In this document: positions 1 to 10,208 of the stretch, one piece after another
How the letters are laid out: the number at the start of each line of letters is the position of its first letter
How positions within the stretch are numbered: position 1 is the stretch's first letter
Source: Andalucia godoyi
Lineage: Eukaryota; Discoba; Jakobea; Jakobida; Andaluciidae
Length of the DNA: 64,000 bases
NCBI GenBank assembly: GCA_009859145.1
Contig: VRVR01000007.1
Coordinates: 248,001-312,000, forward strand
Direction: 5' to 3'
The notes under the pieces: generated by a model
The model's input: the letters and a program-made list of their open reading frames with translations, nothing else
The model's database searches: none
Told to the model about the DNA's origin: nothing
Position numbers and translations under genes: made by a program

Positions 1-444
1 CAATCTCCACCGCCACCTTCCGGCGCTGGGCCGCCGCCAGGAAAGATCGCCAAGGCGACAACTGCGCGGCAGGTATTGACATGGGGCCATTATCAATTCC
101 AGCAGTGGCTGCTCTGCAAAAATCGCGCGAATTCGCGGGGCGGCAGGTGTCGATTGTGACTTGTGACGGAGGTGTACACGTCTAAAGCGTGCGGCCGTTG
201 CGGAGGAAATCCATCGCAAGTTGTATGGAAACAAGGTGCTTTGTTGCCCATTGTGCAAATGCACGATCGACCGCGATTGGAACGGCGCGCGCAGCATCTA
301 CATCTATCCTAGGAACGTCTCTCATGCCGAGGGGCGTGTTGGGGCCTACCCCCTTCCCAATCAATGCCATGCATTTTGTTGGGTCGCAGCATTGATTATG
401 GGTGATCAGCGATGATTATCCGTGGTTAGTGTACAATGTAGGCG
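1..444 (+). pseudogene. Fanzor/TnpB-like nuclease, C-terminal remnant with right end (copy A)
   Basis: Decayed C-terminal part of a TnpB-family RNA-guided nuclease (eukaryotic Fanzor). One frame reads TWGHYQFQQWLLCKN, then TEVYTSKACGRCG, the usual TnpB segment leading into the zinc ribbon. After a frame change it reads KVLCCPLCKCTIDRDWNGAR, the second CxxC pair plus the last RuvC block. There is an in-frame stop before TEVYTSK and at least one frameshift, so it is not translatable as a nuclease. The left part lies outside the window. The DNA continues through a GGGGCC-rich segment to a terminal sequence GTGTACAATGTAGGCG ending near 444, which three other copies in the window share. Family assignment is confident; activity is excluded for this copy. 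Confidence 0.85.
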
Positions 445-846
445 ATGACTCAATGGTCACTACGCCCGCAGCCACGATGGAGCGTCTTTGGTCTTCGTGC
501 AATCAGCACTCTGCGTCGTGGATCATTGACGACCGACCACTGCAACAGTTCTCTTTCTTCTTTTTATTTCATGATACGTTGCAACAGAAAATCAGCGAGC
601 GAGAACTCACCGTTGATGGAAGAACAACACCAAACAACGACGACCAGAAATTAGGACGACGCGAAGGTAAGAAGAGAACACAGGCACGCACTTGGGAAAA
701 GAGAAACATACCCAAAGACTGAATAGCGAAATATTCCTTGTAAATACGAAAATACTGCAGCAACTCTCCATTAAGAAAAAAAGAAAAAAAGAAGCAATCT
801 GATCTCTGAAAGAAGAGTTCGCACAACCACAACCACCACTAGCAAC

Positions 847-882
<36 letters not shown>

Positions 883-1076
883 GATCCGCAACAAACAACC
901 CAACCACAAAAAAACGAATGCAAATGCAACTACGAATACAAATACATGATATTTCAAAAGGCAAAAACAAAAAAAAAAAAAACACAACAACAACAAACAA
1001 ATCAACCATGAAAGCTGCGCGGACGCCTTCCATGGACTCGTTGCATGGGGTGTCTTGCAGCGGAGAGAAGGCATGC
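445..1076. other. Intergenic stretch with GAC microsatellite
   Basis: No convincing gene. It holds a GAC/CGA trinucleotide run at about 847-881, A-rich runs near 775-800 and 965-985, and open frames on both strands that look like low-complexity translations. The right part is probably the 3' flank of the minus-strand EF-hand gene. Confidence 0.5.
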
Positions 1077-1601
1077 TTACTGAGACTGTGCGTGGATCTG
1101 ACGGAAACAGTACAGGAATTCATCAAAAGAGATGAGGTTACCCTGGATCTTTGCCTCTTTGAACATTTCATCGACTTCTTCCTGAGTCAGCAAATCGCCG
1201 ACGGAAGTCAGAATGCGCCTCAAATCGACAGCAGAGACATACCCAGTGTTATCCTTGTCCAGATACTTGAATGCAGCGATGATTTCTTCGTCTGAATCAA
1301 GAGTTGCCCTCTGTTCTTCGACAAACGAGACGAACTCGTCAAACTGGATCAACCCGGTCCTACGCTCGCCGTCCACTCGCTGGACAAACCGATCCACTTG
1401 GACTTGCGTCGGCGCGCAGCCAACAGATCGCAACAGCGTCGCAAGCTCCACAGAAGAAACACAGCCATCACCGTCTCGATCAAACAGTGCAAATGCCTGC
1501 TCGAGTTCCGCAAACTCAGTCTCCGTCATTACTCGACTGCTGTGATTCGTCCCAATAGACTGTGCAGAAGAATGCAAGGATTTGTTGACGATCGTTGACA
1601 T
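1077..1601 (-). CDS. EF-hand calcium-binding protein (calmodulin/centrin-like)
   Basis: A 174-residue protein of calmodulin/centrin architecture with four EF-hand regions. The first loop (about residues 41-52, DRDGDGCVSSVE) and the third (about 115-126, DKDNTGYVSAVD) keep the acidic ligands at positions 1, 3, 5 and 12 or close to it. The second (VDGERRTGLIQFDEF) and fourth (AKIQGNLISFDEF) have lost ligands and probably do not bind calcium. A serine-rich 24-residue N-terminal extension resembles the variable extensions of centrins and calmodulin-like proteins. It could be a centrin-type centrosomal protein or a calmodulin-like sensor; sequence alone does not separate these. No intron is needed. 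The start is an ATG at 1601. Confidence 0.85.
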   Translation of the reverse strand: MSTIVNKSLHSSAQSIGTNHSSRVMTETEFAELEQAFALFDRDGDGCVSSVELATLLRSVGCAPTQVQVDRFVQRVDGERRTGLIQFDEFVSFVEEQRATLDSDEEIIAAFKYLDKDNTGYVSAVDLRRILTSVGDLLTQEEVDEMFKEAKIQGNLISFDEFLYCFRQIHAQSQ

Positions 1602-1923
1602 GACCGAGACAGATTCGTAATGTCTAGAAGCTGCAAAGAGACAGGAGGTGATGAAGGCAAGCTACGTGGAGATGAAAAAATCAAAAATGAAAATAGAAGA
1701 ATAAAAGTAAGAATAAAATAAAAAATCAAAACAGAAAAAATAATAGAATCTCGGATCGTCGATGGAGAACACCCGCGGATGGGGGAAAAAGAGAGGAAAG
1801 GGCTGTCGAGTCAAACTGCAATTTTGCAAAAAGAGCGCCCGCATTTTGATGCCGGAGGCGTACAGCTGGGATCCACATCGGGATCCTCTCACGTGAGTGC
1901 GGACATTTGGCTTTCTGCCTGTG
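1602..1923. other. Intergenic, AT-rich
   Basis: A-rich DNA at 1670-1745 upstream of the EF-hand gene, then unique sequence up to the right end of the short Fanzor-derived element. I see no gene here. Confidence 0.5.
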
Positions 1924-2473
1924 CACCTACATTATACACTGAACATGCATATCTACGAATAGACATGCATATTCAATCTTCCATCCTGTTGCCGGGGAAT
2001 GGGATAGGCCCCAACACGCCTCACGGCGTTCTTCAGATGAATGTTCCGCGCTCCGTTCTAATCTCGATCAATCTGTGAGCCGCTTTCTCAGCGTGACACG
2101 TTGTTCCTGAGAAGGGTGCATTTTGATGCTGACGGCCCTAGCAGCAGGCGTAGTGACACGTGGTCTCTTAGTAGGTCTGCGGGACCTAGGAGGCCCTGTA
2201 TCGAGCGGCGTAGGCGAATGCGTCATCCCAGTGCACTCACGCCCACATTTGAATAAAATAGTGAAACCAACGAATGATAGAATAGATGGCTACGGATGCT
2301 GCGTTAAAGAGTGTCGAAAATGCGGAGCCTGTGTCACCGGCTGAATTCTGGCCGAGCGTGCGGAAGCACGAATTCCTGTGAAACAAAGGTGCTAGTGTCG
2401 GCCAAGTATCGACCGTGTCTGTTTATTCATACTTCCGTGTGCATGACAATGACGTGTTGTTATTTCAACGGTA
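1924..2473 (-). mobile_element. Short Fanzor-derived non-autonomous element (copy B)
   Basis: About 550 bp reading on the minus strand from a left end TACCGTTGAA (near 2473) to the shared right end (near 1924). It matches, inverted, the element at 34743-35382. On the minus strand it encodes a piece of the TnpB-family N-terminus (KMHPSQEQRVTLRK), which jumps directly into the IDRD-NGARN segment that normally follows the zinc ribbon. The RuvC-I/II region and the zinc ribbon are absent. In this copy the tryptophan of DRDWNG is a TAG stop and the two parts lie in different frames, so no protein is expected. A hairpin with 11-bp arms (1940-1950 and 1965-1975) precedes the right end. Confidence 0.75.
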
Positions 2474-2686
2474 CCTGTTTCCAGGACCCAGTAAAAATAC
2501 ATAAAGGAAGAGTTCCAGTCCAAATTTACAAGAGTTGCAGTTTCGCGATGATACGCAAGTAAATAAAGAAGAAAGGAAAGAAGGAAGAAGCAGGGATGAC
2601 CGGAGGAGGACGGTCGGATGGGAAAAATGAAAATACAAACACTGTAAGCAGTTCAAAATTAAACAACAGCAGGAATTATGAAACAT

Positions 2687-3679
2687 CTATTCAAGCAACC
2701 GGTCCTTGTACGCAAAGTAGTTCTTGGTTCTGTGTTCAGCGTACGATGCAAAGTCAAAATCAATCGACGAAAAGGAGCTCTGGACAAGCGCCCAAAGAGA
2801 CCAATACAAGTGTGCGGCAAGCGAGAATTTGAGGACTCGTTTGCGCCACAAGTCTTCGTTTTCCTGCGACCACATTCCGCGTGTTCGCAAGTATTGTCCA
2901 ATGAACAATCTTTGCACTTCTTCGGAAGGAAAGTCCTTTTCCAAGTTCTGTTCCCACCCGCAAAACTCTGCAAAGTGATTCCCAATGTCAAATTCTGCGT
3001 AGTTGTAGGACGCATACTCATAGTCGATGAACGCAACCTGCTCGGATTCGTCGTTTCCACAGAGTTCCCTGGCGAGGATGTTTCCGGGAAGCAGATCGTT
3101 GTGGCAAAAGACGATTTCCCCATGAAGTTGTGCCTCCAGAATGTCCAGTTCCCGGTCCAGATTGAACTTTTCAAAGAATTCAGGCTTGATGGATCTTGCG
3201 GTTTCCATCCATTTGCGCAGCGTTCCCATCAGCGATGCTCGTCGTTTATCTCCAGGCATATCAAGCACGTGGAACTTGGCCAGATAGGTCGCGACTCGAT
3301 GTGCAAACGCTGGCAGCTCTTCAGGAAGCAGAGATCTTCCTGGAATATACTCGTATACATACCCTCCACTAAACTTCCCATAGAAATGCGGCCCAAGCGA
3401 TCTCGCCGCAAGAGTCTGAATAAGCAGAAGCTCATAATTTCGGTCAATCAGCTTTTCTGTGTTTTGTCCGTACACTCTGCAGAGCACCGATGTCGATCCA
3501 ACCGTGCACTTGAAAAGGCGATTCGTAATCCCACCCTTGACATGCACAAGGTCAACCGGCACATCGTTGGTGGACTGATGAAGCGCAGGAACAAGATTCA
3601 TACATGCTTCCAAAACAGTCTGCCGCAACCGAAGCGAAGCTCCCTCGTCATCATGCATCGGAATGTCGTGAATAGTCAT
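2687..3679 (-). CDS. Choline/ethanolamine kinase
   Basis: A 330-residue cytosolic kinase of the choline/ethanolamine kinase family, which phosphorylates choline or ethanolamine with ATP in the first step of the Kennedy pathway. Visible signatures are the Brenner-type catalytic motif FCHNDLLPGNIL (about residues 190-201) and FIDYEYASYNYAEFDIGNHF (about 215-235), which carries the metal-binding Asp. LCRVYGQNTEKLIDR near the N-terminus is the ATP-binding and dimer-contact region. The frame stays open upstream to 3847, but those residues come from a TCGAR tandem repeat and low-complexity DNA, so I chose the ATG at 3679 (MTIHDIPMHDD). Whether choline or ethanolamine is preferred cannot be read from sequence. 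Confidence 0.92.
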   Translation of the reverse strand: MTIHDIPMHDDEGASLRLRQTVLEACMNLVPALHQSTNDVPVDLVHVKGGITNRLFKCTVGSTSVLCRVYGQNTEKLIDRNYELLLIQTLAARSLGPHFYGKFSGGYVYEYIPGRSLLPEELPAFAHRVATYLAKFHVLDMPGDKRRASLMGTLRKWMETARSIKPEFFEKFNLDRELDILEAQLHGEIVFCHNDLLPGNILARELCGNDESEQVAFIDYEYASYNYAEFDIGNHFAEFCGWEQNLEKDFPSEEVQRLFIGQYLRTRGMWSQENEDLWRKRVLKFSLAAHLYWSLWALVQSSFSSIDFDFASYAEHRTKNYFAYKDRLLE

Positions 3680-3796
3680 TCTTTCCGTCCCTTTCCTTTC
3701 CCTCCTTCCTTTCCCTTGCTCAGCACGGCGCAAACAAGCACACACACAATGCACAGACAGACAGACCCCGACCAACCGACAGATACGTAGACAGAA

Positions 3797-3838
3797 TCGA
3801 GTCGAGTCGGGTCGAATCGAGTCGAATCGAATCGGATT
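3797..3838. repeat. TCGAR pentamer tandem repeat
   Basis: About eight imperfect copies of TCGAG/TCGAA/TCGGG directly upstream of the choline kinase start (3679). The rest of 3680-4073 shows no gene. Confidence 0.7.
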
Positions 3839-4073
3839 GATAGACACTCCTCAGTAAATGCACTTTTATTAAAGAACAAGTTCGCACAATGTGAGCTGTG
3901 ATGTAGGCGGTGGGCGCGTGATCGGGAATCGGAAAAATTCGAAACAGCACCAGGTAGAAGTGAGGGAGTACAAGAAAGCTTTCTTTTCATCGAATTTTGC
4001 CGGATCTTTTCCTCAACGTCTGTACAACCACGTCCTTCCTGGGCCGTCGCTTGGTTAAACACCGATCCATCTT

Positions 4074-4748
4074 TCAGGATCTTGCAGGGACATTGCGTTT
4101 CTGGTAAAGGAAGACGCAGTTGTTATACGCATCGTCCCAGAGATCGAGCATCTGATAAAGTTTCAACTTCTGTTCTTCGGTGGGTCGCAGGCGAATCTTG
4201 AATGCGCACATAGCCAGACCGGGAGGTAGCTTCTTCTCGTCATCCCGCTCACATGCCTCCGATTTGGGGTTCGACTTAGACGCCTGAGGCTTCCCCCGGA
4301 GGCTCGTCTTCTGTTTTCCACGGAAACGGTTCTTCTCGTGGATTTTATGTTTCTTGGATTTTTGGGACTTTGCTGAAGCAGCCGCGGGTTTAGGTTTCGG
4401 CTTCGCTTCGGGCTTCTTTTTTGGGAGCGGGTTTCTTTGTCTCCCTAGGAACAATCTTAAGTTTCGCCAAGTCGGCTTGGATCGTGGCAGGATCGAACAA
4501 ACGCACCATCGGTAGACTTCCCGGAGTCGATTTGATTGTGCGCACGTTGACCCAGCTGTGTTCCAGCTTTCCGGAACGAACGACTGGGGTGGGCATGTTC
4601 CGTGGGCATCTGCTGCGCAAGCAACCTTTTGCGCTCAATATCTACCCAAGGCACCGTTCGAGCGACGTCGGAAGGAGGGTCTGGGAGTCTTCCTAAGGCG
4701 CTTCTTGTCGGGTTTGCGACCTCCTGGAAGGTTGCGTTTCCGAGTCAT
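4074..4748 (-). pseudogene. Fanzor/TnpB-like nuclease, N-terminal remnant (copy E)
   Basis: Minus-strand DNA reading from an ATG at 4748 in at least three frames. The last frame, 4454 down to 4074, ends with CAFKIRLRPTEEQKLKLY and then LWDDAYNNCVFLYQKRNVP. This is the typical N-terminal start of TnpB/Fanzor (KxRLxPT-xEQ, then W-x-AYNxC). A lysine-rich stretch before it (KSQKSKKHKIHEK) looks like the basic, nuclear-localisation-type extension of eukaryotic Fanzor proteins. A stop follows ARS and no RuvC or zinc-ribbon part follows, so it is a truncated, frameshifted copy. It may belong to a different subfamily from the short elements, whose N-terminus reads KMHPSQEQRVTLRK. Confidence 0.75.
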
Positions 4749-5682
4749 TTTTCTGTTGTTTTCTTGCTGTTGAGAAACATGAGGATTGTGTGTTGGGATT
4801 TCGGGAAAGATGGAAAACGAAAATCGTGGAAATGCGTACTTTTTACGTCGTGATCAATATTGACCAATATCTTTGCTCACTGTGCAGTGCCGTCACATCA
4901 GACCCATTCTCTTCCGACGCAGCCATTGCGGCCATGCAGAGTTCGGTACACAAGGACGCGCATGCTTAGATCAGCGTTTCCGTCACTTGAGACGAACGGA
5001 CATTTGGGACGTCACCAATCCTGCTTGTCCTGTCAATGAATGACGGCCATTCGTGTCAAAATACGCACGGACGCGGAGTTCGGGATTCTTTTGTCCATGA
5101 AGTGAAGAAGAAAAAACCACGATCACGCCTTCGACTCAAAGAAGAAAACGTTGGTGGATACGAAAAGGGAGGGGAAAACCAGGGTTTGCATGTTTTGCTG
5201 CTCAAGCGTTTGGGGTCAAACGATGTCTTCAAGTTATAAAATTAATTAAACACTATGCGTGGGACTCGGGACTTGCGACTCTCGACTAGCTGCGGAGACG
5301 GTGTGCCAAAAACGGACAAGGATGGTGGGGTGGAGCGATTAATTTAAACCCTCCCGGTCTCCATTGCTTATCTTGTACACGAAGCATGGCTGATCATTGT
5401 TGACCATTCATATGCAGTCTCGCATCGGACCGGGTACGCTACCCCCGCCCCCCTAATAATACGTTGAAGCGTTCTTCCAATAAGTGATGCGCGCAGCATC
5501 CCAATCTCGATCCAGGCGTGTCGCAGACTTCCATGTTCACAACTGTGAGCGTGCGGACTGAGGAAAGGTCATTTTTTGCTGGGTAAAGAAAAGCAACAAC
5601 CGAATAACGATGGACTGGCGTGAATGAAGAAAGGTGATGAATTGTCTGGGTGAGTGGGGTGAAGTACTACCTTCCGATCCAA
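4749..5682. other. Intergenic, no gene seen
   Basis: About 930 bp without a supported gene. The ORF at 5036-5239 encodes a basic, low-information peptide. The stretch lies between a Fanzor remnant and a dispersed repeat and may be further decayed mobile DNA. Confidence 0.4.
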
Positions 5683-6112
5683 ACCTCTCTCCAAACATTT
5701 AGCTCGCATGCTGCGTCTCAGACAGACTTTTTTGGCGTAAAGGGACTCTCAAAATCCGCATCAGCGCCCATCCAATGAAGTTCCCCCTTTTGAGCGGGAC
5801 CTCCGTGGGTCTGCGCACCCCAAAACAGAAACAACCTATTTCCTGTTCAGAGCTCTCGAATGGATGAATTAGTGCACTCGTTGGAACCGTTTGGACCTTG
5901 GGAACCAGGGAAAAACTGGAATTTCAACGAGCTTCATTATTGCCATTCCGAGCGGATATTGGATTATTTTTTTTTGTTGTTGATTGGCAATGGTGTGCGC
6001 CACAGTGAGAGAGAGAGAGAGGCTGCGGGGGAGGAATCATCGATTACAAGGAATTGGTTGTCAATATCCGACAGTGTCTCATTGGGCCTCGACCTGCACA
6101 CCTACGCCGTGA
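5683..6112 (+). repeat. Dispersed repeat R2, copy 1
   Basis: Two blocks match the sequence at 35383-35565. About 5683-5750 contains CTCTCCAAACATTT and GCATGCTGCG. About 6040-6112 contains GTTGTCAATATCCGACAG and CGACCTGCACACCTACGCCG. This copy has roughly 240 bp more between the blocks. Both copies run into ACAACA repeats at the 3' side. No protein signature is visible, so the family is unknown. Confidence 0.6.
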
Positions 6113-6423
6113 CAACAACAACAACAACAACAATCAGCAGCAGCAGTAGCAGCAGTCTGCAGAAGAAAAAGGTCGGCGTTCATTCAACAGCAATGTCGAC
6201 GGTTGTCAACTCAGCCGTGCTATCCGATGATATTCGCTGCCGTCCCACAAGACGATTTGGGTTGGAGGGCTGTAGTGTAAAGAGTGAGCAAAGACATAGG
6301 AGAATAGTACAGTGGATGTGAAGGGCTTCTTGCTTGCCACCGATCCATTCGTAACCCTGCAGTCTTTTATTGACGAACTGAATCGGTCGATCAATTCTGT
6401 GTGTTCACATTTTTGAATTCAGG

Positions 6424-6424
6424 G

Positions 6425-6456
<32 letters not shown>

Positions 6457-6466
6457 TCCCTCTTTT
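6424..6466. repeat. CT microsatellite upstream of LSM3
   Basis: A run of CT dinucleotides changing to CCCTCT, ending about 40 bp before the LSM3 start. Similar pyrimidine or purine tracts sit next to several other starts in this window. The stretch 6113-6423 before it shows ACAACA/CAG repeats and no gene. Confidence 0.7.
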
Positions 6467-6503
6467 TGAAACAGAAGAAAAAACAAAAGCATCAAGCAGA
6501 ACA

Positions 6504-6791
6504 ATGGGCGAATCTGTGATGGAAGTTCCGCTTGACGTCCTGAAGCTTGCTCTTGATCAGCGAGTGCATCTGAAGCTTCGCGGCGACCGCGAACTCCGAG
6601 GAAAGCTGCATGGATTTGACCAGCATTTCAACATTATTCTGTCGGACGTGGAAGAAACCATCATCCACACAGATGTCGCAGATGCTGCATCGCTTGAAGC
6701 CACGCAGAGAAGAGAAGTCCGGAAATACGCCATGCTCTTCGTCCGAGGCGATTCAATCATTCTGGTCTCTCCACCTGTTCGAACCTTGTAA
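6504..6791 (+). CDS. LSM3: U6 snRNA-associated Sm-like protein LSm3
   Basis: A 95-residue intronless Sm-fold protein. It begins PLDVLKLALDQRVHLKLRGD and continues RELRGKLHGFDQHFNIILSD, the Sm1 motif, with VEETI just after. It ends MLFVRGDSIILVSPP, the Sm2 motif with the RGD that contacts RNA. This combination (PLD..., LRGDRELRGKLH, FVRGD..ILVSPP) is diagnostic of LSm3 rather than other LSm paralogues. LSm3 sits in the LSm2-8 ring on the 3' end of U6 snRNA in the nucleus and in LSm1-7 in cytoplasmic mRNA decay. Length and ends fit the family exactly. Confidence 0.96.
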   Translation: MGESVMEVPLDVLKLALDQRVHLKLRGDRELRGKLHGFDQHFNIILSDVEETIIHTDVADAASLEATQRREVRKYAMLFVRGDSIILVSPPVRTL

Positions 6792-6812
6792 AAAAAACAT
6801 TAAGTATCAATA

Positions 6813-6816
<4 letters not shown>

Positions 6817-6863
<47 letters not shown>
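6817..6863. repeat. CA microsatellite
   Basis: An uninterrupted ACAC run of about 45 bp in the 3' flank of LSM3. Confidence 0.9.
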
Positions 6864-6865
<2 letters not shown>

Positions 6866-7119
6866 TCGGACAGGCTGGCAGACAAGGAATGCGAAAGAAT
6901 GAATGAAATACAGCACGACGCCCTGCACATCCCGAGACGAAACAAAACAAAACAAAAAACCAAAGACAACCACCAGTCCACGAGGCTCGCAAGCACAGTA
7001 AGGACGCATGAGTCGATAGTCACTTCTTTTCTGGATTTATGCTATTTGATACATTCTTTATAATGTAGTGCACGGACGTTTGATGTGCAATGTGCGCTGA
7101 TAAACGAAAGAGTCGCTGA

Positions 7120-8200
7120 GATGGAACCAAGCGCAAAGAAGACGAGGCATCGTGGCAGATGGACGCTATGCAGCTCCATTGAAACATCAACAACAAAAAA
7201 ATTCTGAACAGGACGACGAAGACGACGATGAACATCATCGATACAGGACGGACACAGCACGGTTTCGCACACAAGCCTGTGATGATTCTTGTAAGCTTGT
7301 TTGGTGCATTTCAACTACGTACCACGCATCATTGAAGAATGTGTCTTCTTTTTTTCCTTTTCCATTCTTACCGTTCTTCTCCTTCTTCTCCGATCTTCCC
7401 TTTGATTCTGACTCGTCAGACTGCGGCGCATTTGACGGGAAGCGCAACAGAGACTTTGAAAACGACAAGGCAGATGCTGACGACGGAACAGGCAGGCACA
7501 CCAAAGACGCATATGCAGAGATCGTCGATACCCCAGATTCCAAAAGAAGCGCCAGCGTCGCTTTTGACGACCCGGGATTCGACGGAATGCTCGTCAAGCC
7601 ACGCGATCGGCGCTGGATCACATCGGAAAGTGAGGAGGAGTCCATGTCGCTTCTTCTTGGTCTCCTCTTCTTGCTGCACTATCCGGGCTTGTTCCACTCT
7701 CAATCTCCCTTCCCCGACTGCTGCTCCGAAACGCACTATCCCACAATGCTTTCCTCCCCCCTTCTCTGTTCTTCCTTTTCTTTTTGTTGTGCAACGTTGC
7801 TGCTGATTCTCCTTTCTGTTTGGGTGGAGTCACACTGTCACGTGCTGGAAGCCATGGAGCCATGCGGCCACGAACAGCCCGCATCAAAAATTTGTCGGGA
7901 AAGATCAAAGGTTGCACGGCTCTTGTGTTGGAGCCCTCTTGATGCTAGAATTGCATCGGAGTGGATTTCTGCAGGAAGATCGTGTCTCCCCGTACGCACC
8001 CATCATTTTCGGGTGATTGGTGCGAGCAATCAATCTCCACTTTGTGCTGTCAGAAGCAATCCATCTCTTTCATCTTCTCAACTCCAAGGTCACCACGACA
8101 GGAAAAGGCGAGTTGGAGCAGCCAGAAAGTCAACGAATTACAAGCTGAAGAGAAAAAAATCAACTCAAAACACTCAACAATTTTCCTTCTTGTTTTGCTG
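7120..8200 (+). other. Possible multi-exon gene, unresolved
   Basis: No clean gene, but the plus strand carries protein-like segments. DEDDDEHHRYRTDTARF lies near 7213-7270. A longer piece with FDSDSSDCGAFDGKRNRDF and FDDPGFDGMLVKPRDRRW lies near 7400-7630, flanked by a pyrimidine tract ending in CAG (7425) and a possible donor GTGAGG (7630). A peptide with KVNELQAEEKKIN lies near 8128-8166. The minus strand has a competing 136-residue frame (7645-7235). I could not join these into a coherent reading frame and do not recognise a family. Confidence 0.25.
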
Positions 8201-8243
8201 AACGCCCCTCTCTTCTTCTCTCTCTGTGATTTTCCCCTCCTGG

Positions 8244-8296
8244 TTTCTTCTTCTTCTTCTTCTTCTTCTTCTTCTTCTTCTTCTTCTTCTTCTTCT
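8244..8296. repeat. TTC microsatellite
   Basis: A run of about 17 TTC units inside a longer pyrimidine-rich stretch (about 8170-8410) upstream of the CCCH zinc-finger gene. Confidence 0.85.
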
Positions 8297-8453
8297 GCTT
8301 TGTTTGATCCTTCTCCCTGTCTGACCCCTTCTCTCTTGCACTTGCCCTGTCTTCTTCTCTCTTCTCTCTTCTCTCTTCTCTTGTTGTCTCTTCTCTCCAC
8401 TTTGTCCGCTGTTCTGTTTCAATTTATGGACAGTCGAATTTTATAGATCACTA

Positions 8454-10208
8454 ATGTCGTCGTCTGTTTCTGGAGTCGGTGCGCATGTCAACCACCACCA
8501 CCACCACCACAATCAGCAGCAGCAGCAGCATCACAACCACCATCATAATCACCATTCGAACAATAGAAACAACGTTTCTCTTGCACGGAACAATGGAAGT
8601 GTAAGCCATGATGATGGAGTGGCGTCGCATCATGATGTGCACAACGTTAGGACTAATAATCACGCCCACCACCACCACAGCAACAACAACAGTAGCCCCA
8701 ATCATGGCAATTCTAATACTAACAACAATGGTAATGGTAATGGTAATAACAGCAGCGTGCAGGAACCGTATCTTGATCCCGCTCTTTATGGAGATCCAGA
8801 TGCAGTGGATGATGATGCAGATCCAGAGAAGAAGAAGACAAAGTTGTGCCGCCATTATGCTCGTGGCTTTTGCCGATTTGGTACAAAATGTGCATTTGCG
8901 CACGGGGAGCCGGAGCTTCGTTTTGATATGGAGCGATCCCATTACTACAAGACCGAAATATGCCGGTTTTGGCCAGGTACATGCAAGAATGGATCTAAAT
9001 GCCGATGGGCTCATGGAGATCATGAGCTCCGGGCTCCAGAATACCATTCGGCACCGGGATCTGGATCTCCTCCCTCGCCTTCCCCGTCACCATCGCCGTC
9101 TCCGTCGCTATCTCCCGCGTCGGCAGTCTCTGGCCCCACCTCAGTGTCTTCGCCGGCTCCGATGTCGAATTCGTCAAACAAGGCAGGTAATAGCAGCACG
9201 CCTTCATTCGCGCAGCAGCAGCCGCAATCTGGCAACCAGCATTTGATTGCGTCGTCGGACTTGTCTCGCGTTCCAGCGAAGCAGGACTCCACCAACGGAA
9301 ATTCAGGACAGCAGATTTACACTCGCCAGTTGAGCAATGCAGGCAATGGGTCGTCCAACAACAGTCTCACTGCAAGCGCAGGCCAAGGTAGTGGGGCAGG
9401 CCATGGAGGCAGTGTATCGTTGATACCAAAGGTTCCGAGTGTGCCTTCAATGCGCTCTGCCTTGCACCAACCGTCACACAGCCAGAATCCGAACATGAAC
9501 CGCGGTTTCCCTAGTGCGCAAACTGCCAAGCATCATCATCACCAGCAGTCGCAGTCGCAGTCGCAGTCGCAGTCGCAGTCGCAGTCGCAGTCGCAGTCGC
9601 AGCATCAGCAGCATCAGCAGCATCAGCAACATCAGCAGCATCGCCAGCAGCATCAGCAGAATATGTACGAGGATGTTTCTGCGCGCTACAATGTGGAAGG
9701 ATCTGTCTATGGAGGGATTCCAGCGACGTCGCTGTTGGATAAACGCCACTCAGTTGCCGGTCCGCATCAGTCTCAACAACCACCACACCAGCAGCAGCAG
9801 CAAGTTTCGTTCCGTGGCGATCCTGCGTTCCACATCAATCCAAATGTGCGATCATCTGCACCCAGCCCGGTTCCGGTAGGTGGCGTGAATTCAGTTCATC
9901 CGCGTGCGTCACTGCCGAACGCACTGAACTCTCCTTGGGGAATGGGCTGGGGCGGTGGATTCATTGATTCTGCACCGGCTGGAAGCGCGCACCACCCATT
10001 CATGGAACACTCGCCAACGATGCCAATGGGCCAAGATATGTATCAACAGCAGACGCTCATGATGCGATCCACGTCTCTCGGATCGGATTTGGATAGTGCG
10101 CAGCAGCGTCGCCGTGTACCTTCGGTGACTGCATTCGTCGTCGAAGATGACTTCGAAGCCAATATTTCTCGAACTGTCAATTCTCTCAGTCTTGAAGACG
10201 ACGATTAG
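8454..10208 (+). CDS. CCCH tandem zinc-finger RNA-binding protein (TIS11-like)
   Basis: A 584-residue protein with two CCCH fingers near residues 130-190. Each finger has the TIS11/tristetraprolin lead-in: KTKLCRHYARGFCRFGTKC...H and YKTEICRFWPGTCKNGSKC...H. Spacings are CX7CX5CX3H and CX6CX5CX3H, slightly shorter than the classic CX8. Such pairs bind AU-rich elements in mRNA 3'UTRs and promote decay. The first 125 residues are His/Asn-rich, and the rest is low-complexity, with a long QS repeat and QH repeats (DNA about 9530-9655). This suits a condensate-forming RNA-binding protein. No intron is needed; the start ATG at 8454 follows a pyrimidine-rich leader. The RNA target is inferred from the family. 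Confidence 0.88.
   Translation: MSSSVSGVGAHVNHHHHHHNQQQQQHHNHHHNHHSNNRNNVSLARNNGSVSHDDGVASHHDVHNVRTNNHAHHHHSNNNSSPNHGNSNTNNNGNGNGNNSSVQEPYLDPALYGDPDAVDDDADPEKKKTKLCRHYARGFCRFGTKCAFAHGEPELRFDMERSHYYKTEICRFWPGTCKNGSKCRWAHGDHELRAPEYHSAPGSGSPPSPSPSPSPSPSLSPASAVSGPTSVSSPAPMSNSSNKAGNSSTPSFAQQQPQSGNQHLIASSDLSRVPAKQDSTNGNSGQQIYTRQLSNAGNGSSNNSLTASAGQGSGAGHGGSVSLIPKVPSVPSMRSALHQPSHSQNPNMNRGFPSAQTAKHHHHQQSQSQSQSQSQSQSQSQSQHQQHQQHQQHQQHRQQHQQNMYEDVSARYNVEGSVYGGIPATSLLDKRHSVAGPHQSQQPPHQQQQQVSFRGDPAFHINPNVRSSAPSPVPVGGVNSVHPRASLPNALNSPWGMGWGGGFIDSAPAGSAHHPFMEHSPTMPMGQDMYQQQTLMMRSTSLGSDLDSAQQRRRVPSVTAFVVEDDFEANISRTVNSLSLEDDD

Noticed and set aside
2678-3790. A 370-codon plus-strand frame opposite the choline kinase
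   Set aside because: It is the antisense shadow of a gene with clear kinase motifs and has no family text of its own.
9514-9879. Arg/Ser-repeat frame (121 codons) within the CCCH gene
   Set aside because: Alternate-frame reading of the CAGTCG repeat that encodes the Gln/Ser tract of the real protein.
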